Positions 57,045 through 64,000 of a stretch of DNA of 64,000 nt are shown piece after piece; the first letter of the stretch is position 1; every line of letters starts with the position of its first letter. The DNA lies in assembly GCF_014635025.1 (NCBI RefSeq), contig NZ_BMCE01000002.1:248001-312000 (forward strand), written 5' to 3'. The translations under genes were made by a program, and so were the position numbers. The notes under the pieces are model-generated. The model saw only the letters and a list, made by a program, of their open reading frames with translations. It was not told where the DNA came from and searched no databases. The stretch comes from Fictibacillus barbaricus (GTDB lineage Bacteria; Bacillota; Bacilli; Bacillales; Fictibacillaceae).

Positions 57045-57300
57045 TCGCCACACCTCTTGGTAATAAGATAATTGCCATTATTCCCATTTCTTCTTACTTT
57101 ATTACTATTTTTAGCAATCTAAATTAATTTTCATCAGCTGTTTTTCTCCTTTTTAGATGGAACAAATGCATATAAACAGCCTAACAAGATTGGCTTTACA
57201 ACGTTAAGGGGAAATCCAATATAAAAAGCCAAATTTCTCAGTATTAAAAGTAAGAAATTGGGGCTTAGCTTTGTAATAACTCCTCTCAATTGCTAATAAA

Positions 57301-57329
57301 AATAAAATGCCCACAACGTGTGGACATTT
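57301..57329 (-). terminator. Terminator after small ORF 57363-57452
   Basis: Minus strand ATGTCCACA-CGT-TGTGGGCAT stem followed by TTTATTTTT. Confidence 0.8.
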
Positions 57330-57362
57330 CAGTAAACTTTGCTATTTGTTCGGAATGGATTT

Positions 57363-57452
57363 TTATTTGGTGCGATATCGTTTGCGAATATTGTTAAACC
57401 AGTCATATTCCTTTTTTGCCCTGAACCCACCCGGAAAAATAGCGTTAAACAT
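57363..57452 (-). CDS. Candidate small basic protein, 29 aa
   Basis: Short frame MFNAIFPGGFRAKKEYDWFN followed by NIRKRYRTK and a stop. It has a GGCAGGGG ribosome site 6 nt upstream and a good terminator 35 nt downstream. Basic and aromatic. It lies between ykoQ and the IMEF operon. No family recognised; expression unproven. Confidence 0.5.
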   Translation of the reverse strand: MFNAIFPGGFRAKKEYDWFNNIRKRYRTK

Positions 57453-57497
57453 TAAAAACCCCTGCCATTTTATCACTCATGACAAGGGAACATACAG

Positions 57498-58313
57498 CTA
57501 TGATATTTCGTGAAAAGTAATTTCAGGACGGCTTCCAATACGGATATTAACACCCGTTTGACCCAGCCCTTCGCTTATATAAAAGGGCTTCCCTGCATGG
57601 TAATGCAACCCCTTCACCATCTTCATGCGGACTAGTTGTCCCATTTTAATCAGGTGATAAGGCTTCGGCCAATGGATCTGACCTCCATGAAAATGGCCCG
57701 ATAACAAATAATTGAATGGAACATCTTCCATCTCAAGTACAACGTTAGGGTCATGAGTGAGCACTAAATGATAGCCTTCTGAAATTCCTTCGTAAGCCTT
57801 TTGAACATCACTATGGTTCGTACTGTAGTTATCAATTCCGATGATGTTCAAATTCTCACCATTGATCTTTATCGTCACATGCTCATTTTGAAGCGTCTTA
57901 CATCCATTTTCTTCAAGGGTTTTTTTTAGGGCATTAAAGTTTTCCCCTTTTAGAACGTAGTCATGATTTCCGAATACCGCATAAATTCCGTACTTAGGAT
58001 TTAATTTTTTTAAGACTTGAAGATATCCATTTAATTTCGGAATGCTTCGTTTCCTATCAAGAAAATCCCCGGTTAGAGCAATCAGGTCAACAGGCTGTTT
58101 TAAAATCATCTCATACAACTCTGACGGGTCAATGGATATATTTTCTAGATGGAGATCGGACAAATGGAGAACCTTTAAATTTTTTTCAGAAAATGTAAGA
58201 TCTTTACGGGAAACTGAGATCGTATTGATTGCCACTTTCTTTGTGTTTTGATTTGCTTTTAATAGAGCAAACCCACTGATAACGGAAATAATAAGAATAA
58301 AATATAATAACAT
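57498..58313 (-). CDS. ykoQ: Membrane-anchored metallophosphoesterase (YkoQ-like)
   Basis: A 271-residue protein: N-terminal transmembrane helix (1-20), then a calcineurin-like domain with SDLHLE, GDFLDR, GNHDY, THDP and SGHFHGGQ metal motifs. Related to YkuE/YkoQ phosphodiesterases. It sits downstream of ykoP and divergent to ykoN, as the B. subtilis ykoN-ykoP-ykoQ group. Role likely at the envelope; substrate unknown. Confidence 0.85.
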   Translation of the reverse strand: MLLYFILIISVISGFALLKANQNTKKVAINTISVSRKDLTFSEKNLKVLHLSDLHLENISIDPSELYEMILKQPVDLIALTGDFLDRKRSIPKLNGYLQVLKKLNPKYGIYAVFGNHDYVLKGENFNALKKTLEENGCKTLQNEHVTIKINGENLNIIGIDNYSTNHSDVQKAYEGISEGYHLVLTHDPNVVLEMEDVPFNYLLSGHFHGGQIHWPKPYHLIKMGQLVRMKMVKGLHYHAGKPFYISEGLGQTGVNIRIGSRPEITFHEIS

Positions 58314-58386
58314 AGTTACTCCCCCTCTCTTCCAACCAGTATAGTAAGGAAGAGAAGTGAGTCCAAGTGGAAGTTAGAGGAAACCT

Positions 58387-58980
58387 TTAGTTTTTATACT
58401 TCTCCATTAACTTTTCTTTAGACATCATCAAGTAAACCGGGTGATGTTTTTTTATGTTTTCAACTGAAATCGTTGGATGGGATAACACATATATAAACAC
58501 TTGTGTTAATTTTTTAAACTGTTTATATAGCTTACTTTCAGGCCGTATACATTCAAATCCCAAGCGTTTATATCCCCTGTTAATAAGAGTGATGCCAATG
58601 ATTCCTTTTATCTTTTCTTCGCTTGGATGATTATAGATATAAGAAGCTAGGTGGGGCATGGAGTCCAGGACCATTTTGAAAACGGCCTTTCCCTTTAACA
58701 ATTCATTTTTCATATGTGTACAATCCTTAATTACTTTTATATTGTGTAGGTGAATTTTGACCAGTAGATCATTCTTGCAGATCTCACTTCCATCAGACAA
58801 CACGACATTTTTTCCTTTGTATCTTGTTAACCTTACTCTGAAGATTCCTTTTCCCTGGTCTGAACAAAGATACTGAAGTCGGGTTAATGAAAAATAGATA
58901 GGGTCTATATATCTCCAAAAAGATAAAAAAACTAAACGAATCAGCATTCTTTTTCTTTCTCCTTTCATTAGGCTACACAA
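58387..58980 (-). CDS. ykoP: YkoP family protein
   Basis: About 197 residues as an open frame; MLIRLVFLSFWRYIDPIYFS (start at about 58947, behind AAAGGAGAAAG) is the more likely N-terminus. Basic protein with a conserved core (IKGIIGITLINRGYKRLGFECI). YkoP homologues accompany YkoN and YkoQ in Bacilli. Function unknown. Confidence 0.78.
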   Translation of the reverse strand: MCSLMKGERKRMLIRLVFLSFWRYIDPIYFSLTRLQYLCSDQGKGIFRVRLTRYKGKNVVLSDGSEICKNDLLVKIHLHNIKVIKDCTHMKNELLKGKAVFKMVLDSMPHLASYIYNHPSEEKIKGIIGITLINRGYKRLGFECIRPESKLYKQFKKLTQVFIYVLSHPTISVENIKKHHPVYLMMSKEKLMEKYKN

Positions 58981-59039
58981 CTAGGATGTTAAATTTCTGC
59001 CCATTTTAAAGGTGGAAATGAAAGGAGAGACTTTTATGT

Positions 59040-60197
59040 ATGGCAGTCAAAGCTGAAGTAAATAGTAAGAAAAAAAGGATCAGGAAAGATATGAAGAAAA
59101 TACTCATCTTACCTTTTTTACAATTGCCATCTGGACACCACCAAGTAGCAGATGCCATTCGTGCATACCTTAAAGAGATCGACGGTTCATTTAATATACA
59201 ATCAGTAGATATTTTTCATTATACGTCACCACATATCGAGCATGCTGCTTCCGAATTGTATCTGCAGGCCATTAAGTTAATTCCTTCTTTTTATAGATGG
59301 GTGTACCGTTTTAATTCCTGCCGTAGCCGTAACGATTCGGCTGACAAACGTTACCTTTTTTATGAACGTTTTTTCTTAAAAAGCTTAAAGAAGCTGATTG
59401 TTGAGGCAGATCCCGATCTTATCATATGTACACATTGCCTGCCTTCCTATCTATTGAACCTTTTAAAGAAGAAGAAACAGCTGTCTATTCCAGTCACCAA
59501 CGCATATACAGACTTTTTTATCAATACTGTTTGGGGGAAGTCTCACATAGATCTGCACCTTGTGCCCAGTGAAGCTATGAAATACTATCTTGAAGAGCGC
59601 AATGTTCCTTCTGAAAGGATTGCTGTAACCGGCATTCCTGTACACCCTGTTTTTAACGGCAGATCACAAGCAAGATATGAAGAACGCGGAAAATCTCCAT
59701 TTCATGTTTTAGTTTCCGGCGGCAGCCTTGGTATTGGATCCATAGAAAAGATTTTTGCACAAAACCATTTTTCAGGTAAGATCCATTATCAGTTGTTATG
59801 CGGAAGAAATCAGCAGCTGTTTGAAAGAATCGAAAAGCTTCAAAACCCTTTTCTTCAGCCCATTCCTTACATAGATTCAAGAGAGGAAATGAACAATCTA
59901 TACGAGAAATCAGACATCATGGTGACAAAGCCAGGAGGAATTACTGCCAGTGAATGCCTTCGAAAAGGAATTCCAATAGGCCTTCTCGATGCGCTGCCGG
60001 GCCAGGAGGAGCTTAATGAGCAATATCTGCTCCAGGAAAAACTGGCAATAAAGATAAACGTGTGTGAATTAGAGAATAGCCTTCTTACGTTTTTACAGAA
60101 TGAAAGTGATAGACAGACATGTAATAAAAGGCTTATGGATTATACCGATCAACAAACAGATTTAAGAATGGTGTTAAAAAAGTTTATTAAACGATAA
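59040..60197 (+). CDS. ykoN: MGDG-synthase/UgtP-type glycosyltransferase (YkoN-like)
   Basis: About 385 residues (368 if started at ATG 59091, MKKILILPFLQLPSGHHQVADA). GT28-type fold: N-terminal GHHQVADAIRAYL motif of diacylglycerol glucosyltransferase/MGDG synthase, C-terminal VTKPGGITASECLRKGIP nucleotide-sugar motif. Divergent from ykoP. It likely glycosylates a lipid. A tiny frame at 59036 (MYGSQS) uses the best ribosome site and overlaps this start. Confidence 0.85.
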   Translation: MAVKAEVNSKKKRIRKDMKKILILPFLQLPSGHHQVADAIRAYLKEIDGSFNIQSVDIFHYTSPHIEHAASELYLQAIKLIPSFYRWVYRFNSCRSRNDSADKRYLFYERFFLKSLKKLIVEADPDLIICTHCLPSYLLNLLKKKKQLSIPVTNAYTDFFINTVWGKSHIDLHLVPSEAMKYYLEERNVPSERIAVTGIPVHPVFNGRSQARYEERGKSPFHVLVSGGSLGIGSIEKIFAQNHFSGKIHYQLLCGRNQQLFERIEKLQNPFLQPIPYIDSREEMNNLYEKSDIMVTKPGGITASECLRKGIPIGLLDALPGQEELNEQYLLQEKLAIKINVCELENSLLTFLQNESDRQTCNKRLMDYTDQQTDLRMVLKKFIKR

Positions 60198-60704
60198 AAA
60201 AGGACGTTTACTCCATCGCATAATCTCGGATATTGTAAGCTATCCAGTTTATCCGGTGAAGTCAAATAAGCTATAAATCCACTGATAAAAAACGAAACAA
60301 GTGAGAGTTTATCCTTAATCGCTAATGTAATTCCTTTTTGCCAACACACCTTTTTAGTGTTTTTATTAAATCAAATACAGGTGCTAGTCCGATCACTAAC
60401 TGATGCTCATCGTCCACCCTGATATGGACTTTGTCTTCCTATGTATAGGTATCGTCACCGAGAAATTGGAATTAGTTTTAGACTCGCTGTTTCAAGAAAC
60501 TTTTCCCCAAACCTCATTTGCTTCACCTCTCAGTTTTACATCGACGATCTTAAATAATAAACCTACGCATTCTTCGATATACCTCCCCGTTAAAAGGTGC
60601 ACTTCTCCTTCCTGGAGAAAGTGGAATAAGCAAAACCAGAAACTACATACAATTAGACAGGCACCTATTCTGTTTGTAAGTTATTCTGGCAGAACAACAA
60701 ATCC
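60198..60704. pseudogene. Gene-poor stretch with possible decayed gene remnants (minus strand)
   Basis: No convincing intact gene. On the minus strand a stop-flanked piece reads EDKVHIRVDDEHQLVIGLAP then VFDLIKTLKR, and another piece reads EECVGLLFKIVDVKLRGEAN then EVWGKVS; both look protein-like but are in different frames with stops. A plus-strand frame (60403-60708) has no ribosome site. I read it as a decayed gene of unknown family. A stem-loop repeat lies at 60595-60625. Confidence 0.35.
60595..60625. repeat. Stem-loop repeat copy 1
   Basis: AGGTGCACTTCTCC-ttcct-GGAGAAAGTGG, imperfect hairpin sharing CTCCTTCCTGGAGAA with copy 2. Confidence 0.55.
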
Positions 60705-61250
60705 CTAAAGCATTTGATTAGCGATTTTGATAATGTCTTTCTTGTGTTGTTCTACTGAAATGTTCTTATTATTGTAGCTTATATCATAGTAAATGCCGTC
60801 TTTTACAAAGGTGATAGCATTGCCGTTATAGTTTCCCACTACTCCGTCGGATAGTTTGATATCTTCCCATGCACCACTATATTCAACTTTAAAATTATGG
60901 ACAGTGATCATTAGTAAGATTACATAAGTTTTCTTCTTAGCAATAGTTGAAAAGTTAACTCTTATGTTTTTTCCATCGTGTTTAAAATCTTCAATTGTTG
61001 AGATTTGCAATGGATCGGCATCAAATGGAATGTCTTTTGGAATTTTTAGTTCAAAGGGAAGTGAGTCTAACCCTTCATCGAGTGAAGAAACTTTATAGCT
61101 TATTGGAGTGCTTTTTAACTGTTCTTCTGTAACATTCCCCAATGGTTCAACCTTTTCTAATTTAGTAGTATCTAGTTTACCGTTTCTACCATCATTACAA
61201 CCTACAAGAATAGATATCAATAATACAGGAACTAACCACAGTTTTTTCAT
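60705..61250 (-). CDS. Hypothetical lipoprotein
   Basis: A 181-residue secreted lipoprotein: signal MKKLWLVPVLLISILVGC, lipobox LVGC, then a beta-rich domain (LPFELKIPKDIPFDADPLQI ... FVKDGIYYDISYNN) that resembles DUF4367-type extracytoplasmic domains seen in anti-sigma factors and MucB-like proteins. Monocistronic. Function unknown. Confidence 0.82.
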   Translation of the reverse strand: MKKLWLVPVLLISILVGCNDGRNGKLDTTKLEKVEPLGNVTEEQLKSTPISYKVSSLDEGLDSLPFELKIPKDIPFDADPLQISTIEDFKHDGKNIRVNFSTIAKKKTYVILLMITVHNFKVEYSGAWEDIKLSDGVVGNYNGNAITFVKDGIYYDISYNNKNISVEQHKKDIIKIANQML

Positions 61251-61346
61251 AGAACCCCCTCAGCTTTTTGGTCAATTTGATTTACCAATAAATGTATTCT
61301 TTATAAATAGTTTTTAATCCTTTAGCAAACAGCCAATAAATAAAAA

Positions 61347-61378
61347 GGTACAGATCTCCTTCCTGGAGAACTGCACCC
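61347..61378. repeat. Stem-loop repeat copy 2
   Basis: GGTACAGATCTCC-ttcct-GGAGAACTGCACC, about 11 of 13 pairs, with A/T runs on both sides. It lies between two divergent gene starts, where a terminator is not expected. Confidence 0.6.
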
Positions 61379-61510
61379 GTTTTTGTGGAATAAACAGTCT
61401 CACTTTTATAGAATGTAACCTTCGAAATGTAAATTTTAAACATTGAATAAAGCAAGCATTTCAGGAAATAATTCGTAATACTGGAACTTATTAAAATCGG
61501 AGTTGATTTA

Positions 61511-62059
61511 ATGCCTAACATTTTTGAAGCAATTATCGACTATATTAAAACCACTAATGATAATGAACCAAAACCTCGTCCGCATATTGGTGAGGCAATG
61601 GGATGTTGGCTGTATTTCACCGCTTTAGCGGAAGAAATACCAGCATTAGAAGCTTCATTAAATACAACAACGGATAATGAATTAATCAGCCTTTTAAATA
61701 ATTCCCTTGACCTTGCCCAGCATCAATTAGATGTTTTAAGAAATCTCATGATTAAAGAAGGGATTCCTTTATCACAAGTAGCAGAATCTAAGCCTAAATC
61801 CGATCCAAACAGTGTACCATTAGGAGTAAAAGTAACTGATGAGGAGATTGCAAACTTCATTTCTCTAAAAGTTGCTTCCAATATTATTATGTGTTCTACA
61901 AATATGAGTCAATGTATTCGAAATGATATTGGTCTAATGTGGGCAAGATTTCATGCTGAGAAAATGATATTTGGAATGGAACTGAAAACTGCTATGCGCA
62001 AAAGAGGCTGGATTAAAGTTCCGCCTTATTATTACCCCCCTGGGGCACCAAATAATTAA
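61511..62059 (+). CDS. DUF3231 family protein
   Basis: A 182-residue helical protein with the DUF3231 features: PHIGEAMGCWLYFTALAEEI, a central helix pair, and the end RGWIKVPPYYYPPG. These ferritin-like-fold proteins are common in Bacilli and often have two copies of the domain; this one has a single copy. Possibly spore-associated; function unknown. AAAATCGGAGTTG site before ATG. Confidence 0.88.
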   Translation: MPNIFEAIIDYIKTTNDNEPKPRPHIGEAMGCWLYFTALAEEIPALEASLNTTTDNELISLLNNSLDLAQHQLDVLRNLMIKEGIPLSQVAESKPKSDPNSVPLGVKVTDEEIANFISLKVASNIIMCSTNMSQCIRNDIGLMWARFHAEKMIFGMELKTAMRKRGWIKVPPYYYPPGAPNN

Positions 62060-62540
62060 TTTTGGGTTTGAAACATAAAGTCCCTCCAGCTGTTTCAATG
62101 GAGATTTATTTTAAAGCAAGCCGGTTGGTTGAATAAGTAATTATCCTAATTTGAAGGAACGCTGACGCAAAAATAATCCACTGCCTCATCTTGAGAATAG
62201 TCTATATAAACAGTATGATTCTCTTAAAAAAGATCGATTTAATTATGTAGGTAACTGAAACCTAGTTTGAACATAAAAGAACCGACAGTGTTTTTGGTAA
62301 TTGAAATTTTATTTAAACTTACAGGTGCTTTTTCCTCTTGAGGAGAATAGCACCTTCTTGTAGTACAAGAAGGTTAGTACAATAATTATCTGCTAATTTC
62401 CCCAACTAAAATATTGTATATAAATAAGTAAACGTTTGACTATTTTTATGAATTTAGACAAGTTTCCTATGCCTTTTCACTAGCATGATACATATAATGC
62501 AGGGACAAGTATAAGTCAATCATATTTAGGAGGAAACAAT
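62060..62540. other. Intergenic region before cotB, with stem-loop repeat copy 3
   Basis: No gene seen. At 62323-62355 an imperfect stem-loop AGGTGCTttTTCCTC / aGGAGaatAGCACCT resembles copies 1 and 2. The last 30 bp hold TTTAGGAGG, the cotB ribosome site. A sigma-K type promoter could lie in 62480-62520 (CATGATACATATAATGC region), a guess. Confidence 0.5.
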
Positions 62541-63233
62541 TTGAATACTAATATCACTTGTAATCTATCAGCAAAAAAGGTTCGTAATCTGTTAGGTCAA
62601 TTTATTCAAGTAAATGCAGGGGGACCTGAATCTAGAGAAGGGAGACTAATTTTTGTAGGAAAAGACTTTCTTATAATTGAATCTTTCGAGAAAGATGGTC
62701 AAAGAAAAGAAAAAGACCAGGATAAGGAAAAAGGCAAAAAACATAAAGAATTGATTTTCTATCCATTAATCCATGTAGACGCCATCATCGTTAAAGCAGA
62801 TAAATTATGCCGTCCAATGAAAAAAGAATGCATAGATTATACTTTCCACGAGGTATTGAAACACTTCAAGAAACATAAAGTGAAAATTAACCGAGGAGGT
62901 AAAGTAGAAGGTATACTTGTTGCCATTCACAAAGACACGATTGAATTAGTAAGGAATGACGAAATTATTGTTATTCCAATCTGCCGAATTAAAAGCTTAA
63001 GTCAAATTAGCAGATGTAATAAAGACAATAAAAAAGACGAGTTGGCAAATAATAAAGCCAAAAAAGAATCTTCTTCCAAAAAAGAGTCTTCTAATAAAAA
63101 AGAATCTTCTCATAAATTCATGAGTGAATCATCATCCTCTTCTTTCCCCTCTCACGAATGGAATAGTGAATCATCTTCATCATCTTCTTCATCCTCATCA
63201 TCTTCTTCATCTTGGATAAGAATAGAAAGCTAA
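62541..63233 (+). CDS. cotB: Spore coat protein CotB-like
   Basis: A 230-residue coat protein. Two CotB repeats are seen: LGQFIQVNAGGPESREGRL (about 18-36) and KVKINRGGKVEGILVAIH (about 112-129). The tail is Lys/Ser-rich (KKESSSKKESSNKK) and ends in a long serine run coded by TCA/TCT/TCC repeats. B. subtilis CotB has a longer SK-rich tail that is phosphorylated by CotH. TTG start after AGGAGG. Confidence 0.88.
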   Translation: MNTNITCNLSAKKVRNLLGQFIQVNAGGPESREGRLIFVGKDFLIIESFEKDGQRKEKDQDKEKGKKHKELIFYPLIHVDAIIVKADKLCRPMKKECIDYTFHEVLKHFKKHKVKINRGGKVEGILVAIHKDTIELVRNDEIIVIPICRIKSLSQISRCNKDNKKDELANNKAKKESSSKKESSNKKESSHKFMSESSSSSFPSHEWNSESSSSSSSSSSSSSSWIRIES

Positions 63234-63301
63234 ACCATGTAATCCACTAGCAAGATTAATAACAGATCAAAGGTAGTTGGTATAGACTGTTATTTTAAGC
63301 A

Positions 63302-63330
63302 ATGTCCTGTTTTTTAAACAGGACATGCTT
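63302..63330 (+). terminator. Terminator of cotB
   Basis: ATGTCCTGTTT-ttt-AAACAGGACAT, an 11-bp perfect stem followed by GCTTTTA. Confidence 0.7.
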
Positions 63331-63352
63331 TTATAAGCAAGGAGGTAAAATA

Positions 63353-63511
63353 TTGTTATTTACACTTTTCATTATTTCTCAAGGGTATTTACTCTACAAG
63401 TTAGTAATGCCGATCGAGAATCAAACAAAAAGTAGAAGCCAGGAACTTTCTTACTCTTCAAATAACCAAATTAATGTTTATATGAAGAAAGTGGCAGACC
63501 CGCATGCTTGA
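63353..63511 (+). CDS. Small single-helix membrane protein upstream of ArsB-like gene
   Basis: A 52-residue protein from TTG 63353 behind AAGGAGGT: MLFTLFIISQGYLLYKLVMP as transmembrane helix, then a polar tail. The frame opens earlier (63302) but that start lies in the cotB terminator. Its stop overlaps the ATG of the transporter by 8 nt, indicating translational coupling. Possibly a transporter accessory peptide. Confidence 0.62.
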   Translation: MLFTLFIISQGYLLYKLVMPIENQTKSRSQELSYSSNNQINVYMKKVADPHA

Positions 63512-64000
63512 TTCTTCTCTTTTTCTAACAATTACTATTTTTACAACAACGATTTTTTTAATCATGTGGAACCCTTGGCGTTTGAATGAAACAATTCCAA
63601 CCAGTATTGGTGCCCTTTTATTTATTCTACTCGGGATTGTGCATGTATCTGATCTATTTGACATCTTTTTTATGGTAAGCGGTGCATCTATAACGATTCT
63701 TTCAACAATCGTAATGTCCATCATCTTGGAAAGCATTGGATTTTTCAATTGGGTAGCATATAACCTCGTGCAAAGATCTAACCAATCCGGAATAAAGCTG
63801 TTTATCTATATTAACTTGCTTTGTTATTTAATGACTTTGTTTATTAATAACGATGGAAGCATCCTCATTACTACACCTATCATCATAAAAACGTTAAATA
63901 TGCTTCAACTAAAAAACCACCAGAAGATTGCTTTCCTGCTGCCAGGAGCCCTCACCGCAACTGCATCAAGTGCACCTATCGCCATAAGCAATATCGCCAA
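63504..64000 (+). CDS. ArsB/CitM-type ion transporter, N-terminal part
   Basis: The first 165 residues of a polytopic membrane protein that runs off the right edge. Helices such as FLTITIFTTTIFLIMWNP, and the family segment LFINNDGSILITTPIIIKTL, match the ArsB arsenite-antiporter / citrate-transporter group (the ND motif in the first re-entrant segment). ATG 63504 overlaps the preceding small gene. No ars genes are visible nearby, so substrate is open. Confidence 0.82.
   Translation, partial: MLDSSLFLTITIFTTTIFLIMWNPWRLNETIPTSIGALLFILLGIVHVSDLFDIFFMVSGASITILSTIVMSIILESIGFFNWVAYNLVQRSNQSGIKLFIYINLLCYLMTLFINNDGSILITTPIIIKTLNMLQLKNHQKIAFLLPGALTATASSAPIAISNIA

Noticed and set aside
57044-57120. 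Fur box upstream of IMEF (GATAATTGCCATTATT)
   Set aside because: An inverted repeat is present but spacing does not fit the 7-1-7 Fur pattern, so I do not call it.
60403-60708. 101-aa plus-strand ORF
   Set aside because: No ribosome site, spans a hairpin repeat, low-complexity composition; more likely non-coding or remnant DNA.
63050-63225. Serine-codon repeat at the end of cotB as a CRISPR or satellite
   Set aside because: It is in frame and encodes the Ser/Lys tail typical of CotB.
63302-63352. ATG 63302 as start of the small membrane protein
   Set aside because: Those bases form the cotB terminator hairpin; TTG 63353 has the AAGGAGGT site.

Overview
The window comes from the chromosome of a low-GC, endospore-forming Bacillaceae bacterium (Firmicutes). 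Evidence is the small acid-soluble spore proteins (SspN, SspO, SspP, Tlp), a CotB-like coat protein, SirA, a B. subtilis-type LexA/YneA SOS pair, and the gene order lexA-yneA-yneB-ynzC-tkt-sirA-yneF ... ccdA-ccdC-yneK ... sspP-sspO-citB-sspN-tlp-yneP-yneQ-yneR, which follows the B. subtilis yne region. The genus is uncertain; Fictibacillus or a relative is a guess. There is no rRNA, prophage, insertion sequence or CRISPR array.

Layout. (1) 1-5.9 kb: sigma-54 controlled lysine catabolism (ablB, an activator, kamA, yokU, a yodT-type aminotransferase, start of a CoA-transferase). (2) 5.9-23.7 kb: housekeeping genes: TRIC channel, PHP phosphoesterase, sulfurtransferase, zwf, cyclase, MFS pump, patA, a MurE paralogue, dynamin-like DynA, cshA, NhaC antiporter, UDG-like protein. 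(3) 23.9-30.3 kb: yne/ssp spore region with aconitase and an FbpB-like peptide. (4) 30.4-39.0 kb: selenium island. It holds selA, a 78-residue Rdx/SelW-like selenoprotein with in-frame UGA, selD (itself with UGA at codon 18), and one tight operon selB - GLT1D1/SenB-like glycosyltransferase - PhnD/PhnE/PhnC-type ABC transporter. It also holds tRNA-Sec and, between selB and selC, a cluster of DnaA boxes followed by four 11-bp repeats. mnmH (2-selenouridine tRNA synthase) lies at 46-47 kb. (5) 39-53 kb: yneK, ccd genes with an orphan MnhB, a VanY-like lipoprotein, a heterodimeric ABC exporter, sirA, tkt and the lexA SOS locus. (6) 53-57 kb: MarR-GNAT fusion with a palindromic operator, a Fur-box gene, and an IMEF-type encapsulin iron-storage operon (cargo, shell, ferredoxin). 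(7) 57-64 kb: ykoQ/ykoP/ykoN-type genes, a lipoprotein, DUF3231, cotB, a small membrane protein and the start of an ArsB-type transporter.

How it works together. The selenium genes cover selenophosphate production (SelD), Sec decoding (SelA, SelB, tRNA-Sec), tRNA 2-selenouridine (MnmH) and at least two selenoproteins. The glycosyltransferase and PhnCDE-type importer sit inside the selB operon and are the best candidates for an undescribed selenium branch, such as uptake of a selenium compound and/or selenosugar formation. In the encapsulin locus both cargo proteins carry the same TVGSL targeting motif, at the C-terminus of IMEF and the N-terminus of the ferredoxin, indicating an iron-mineralising nanocompartment.
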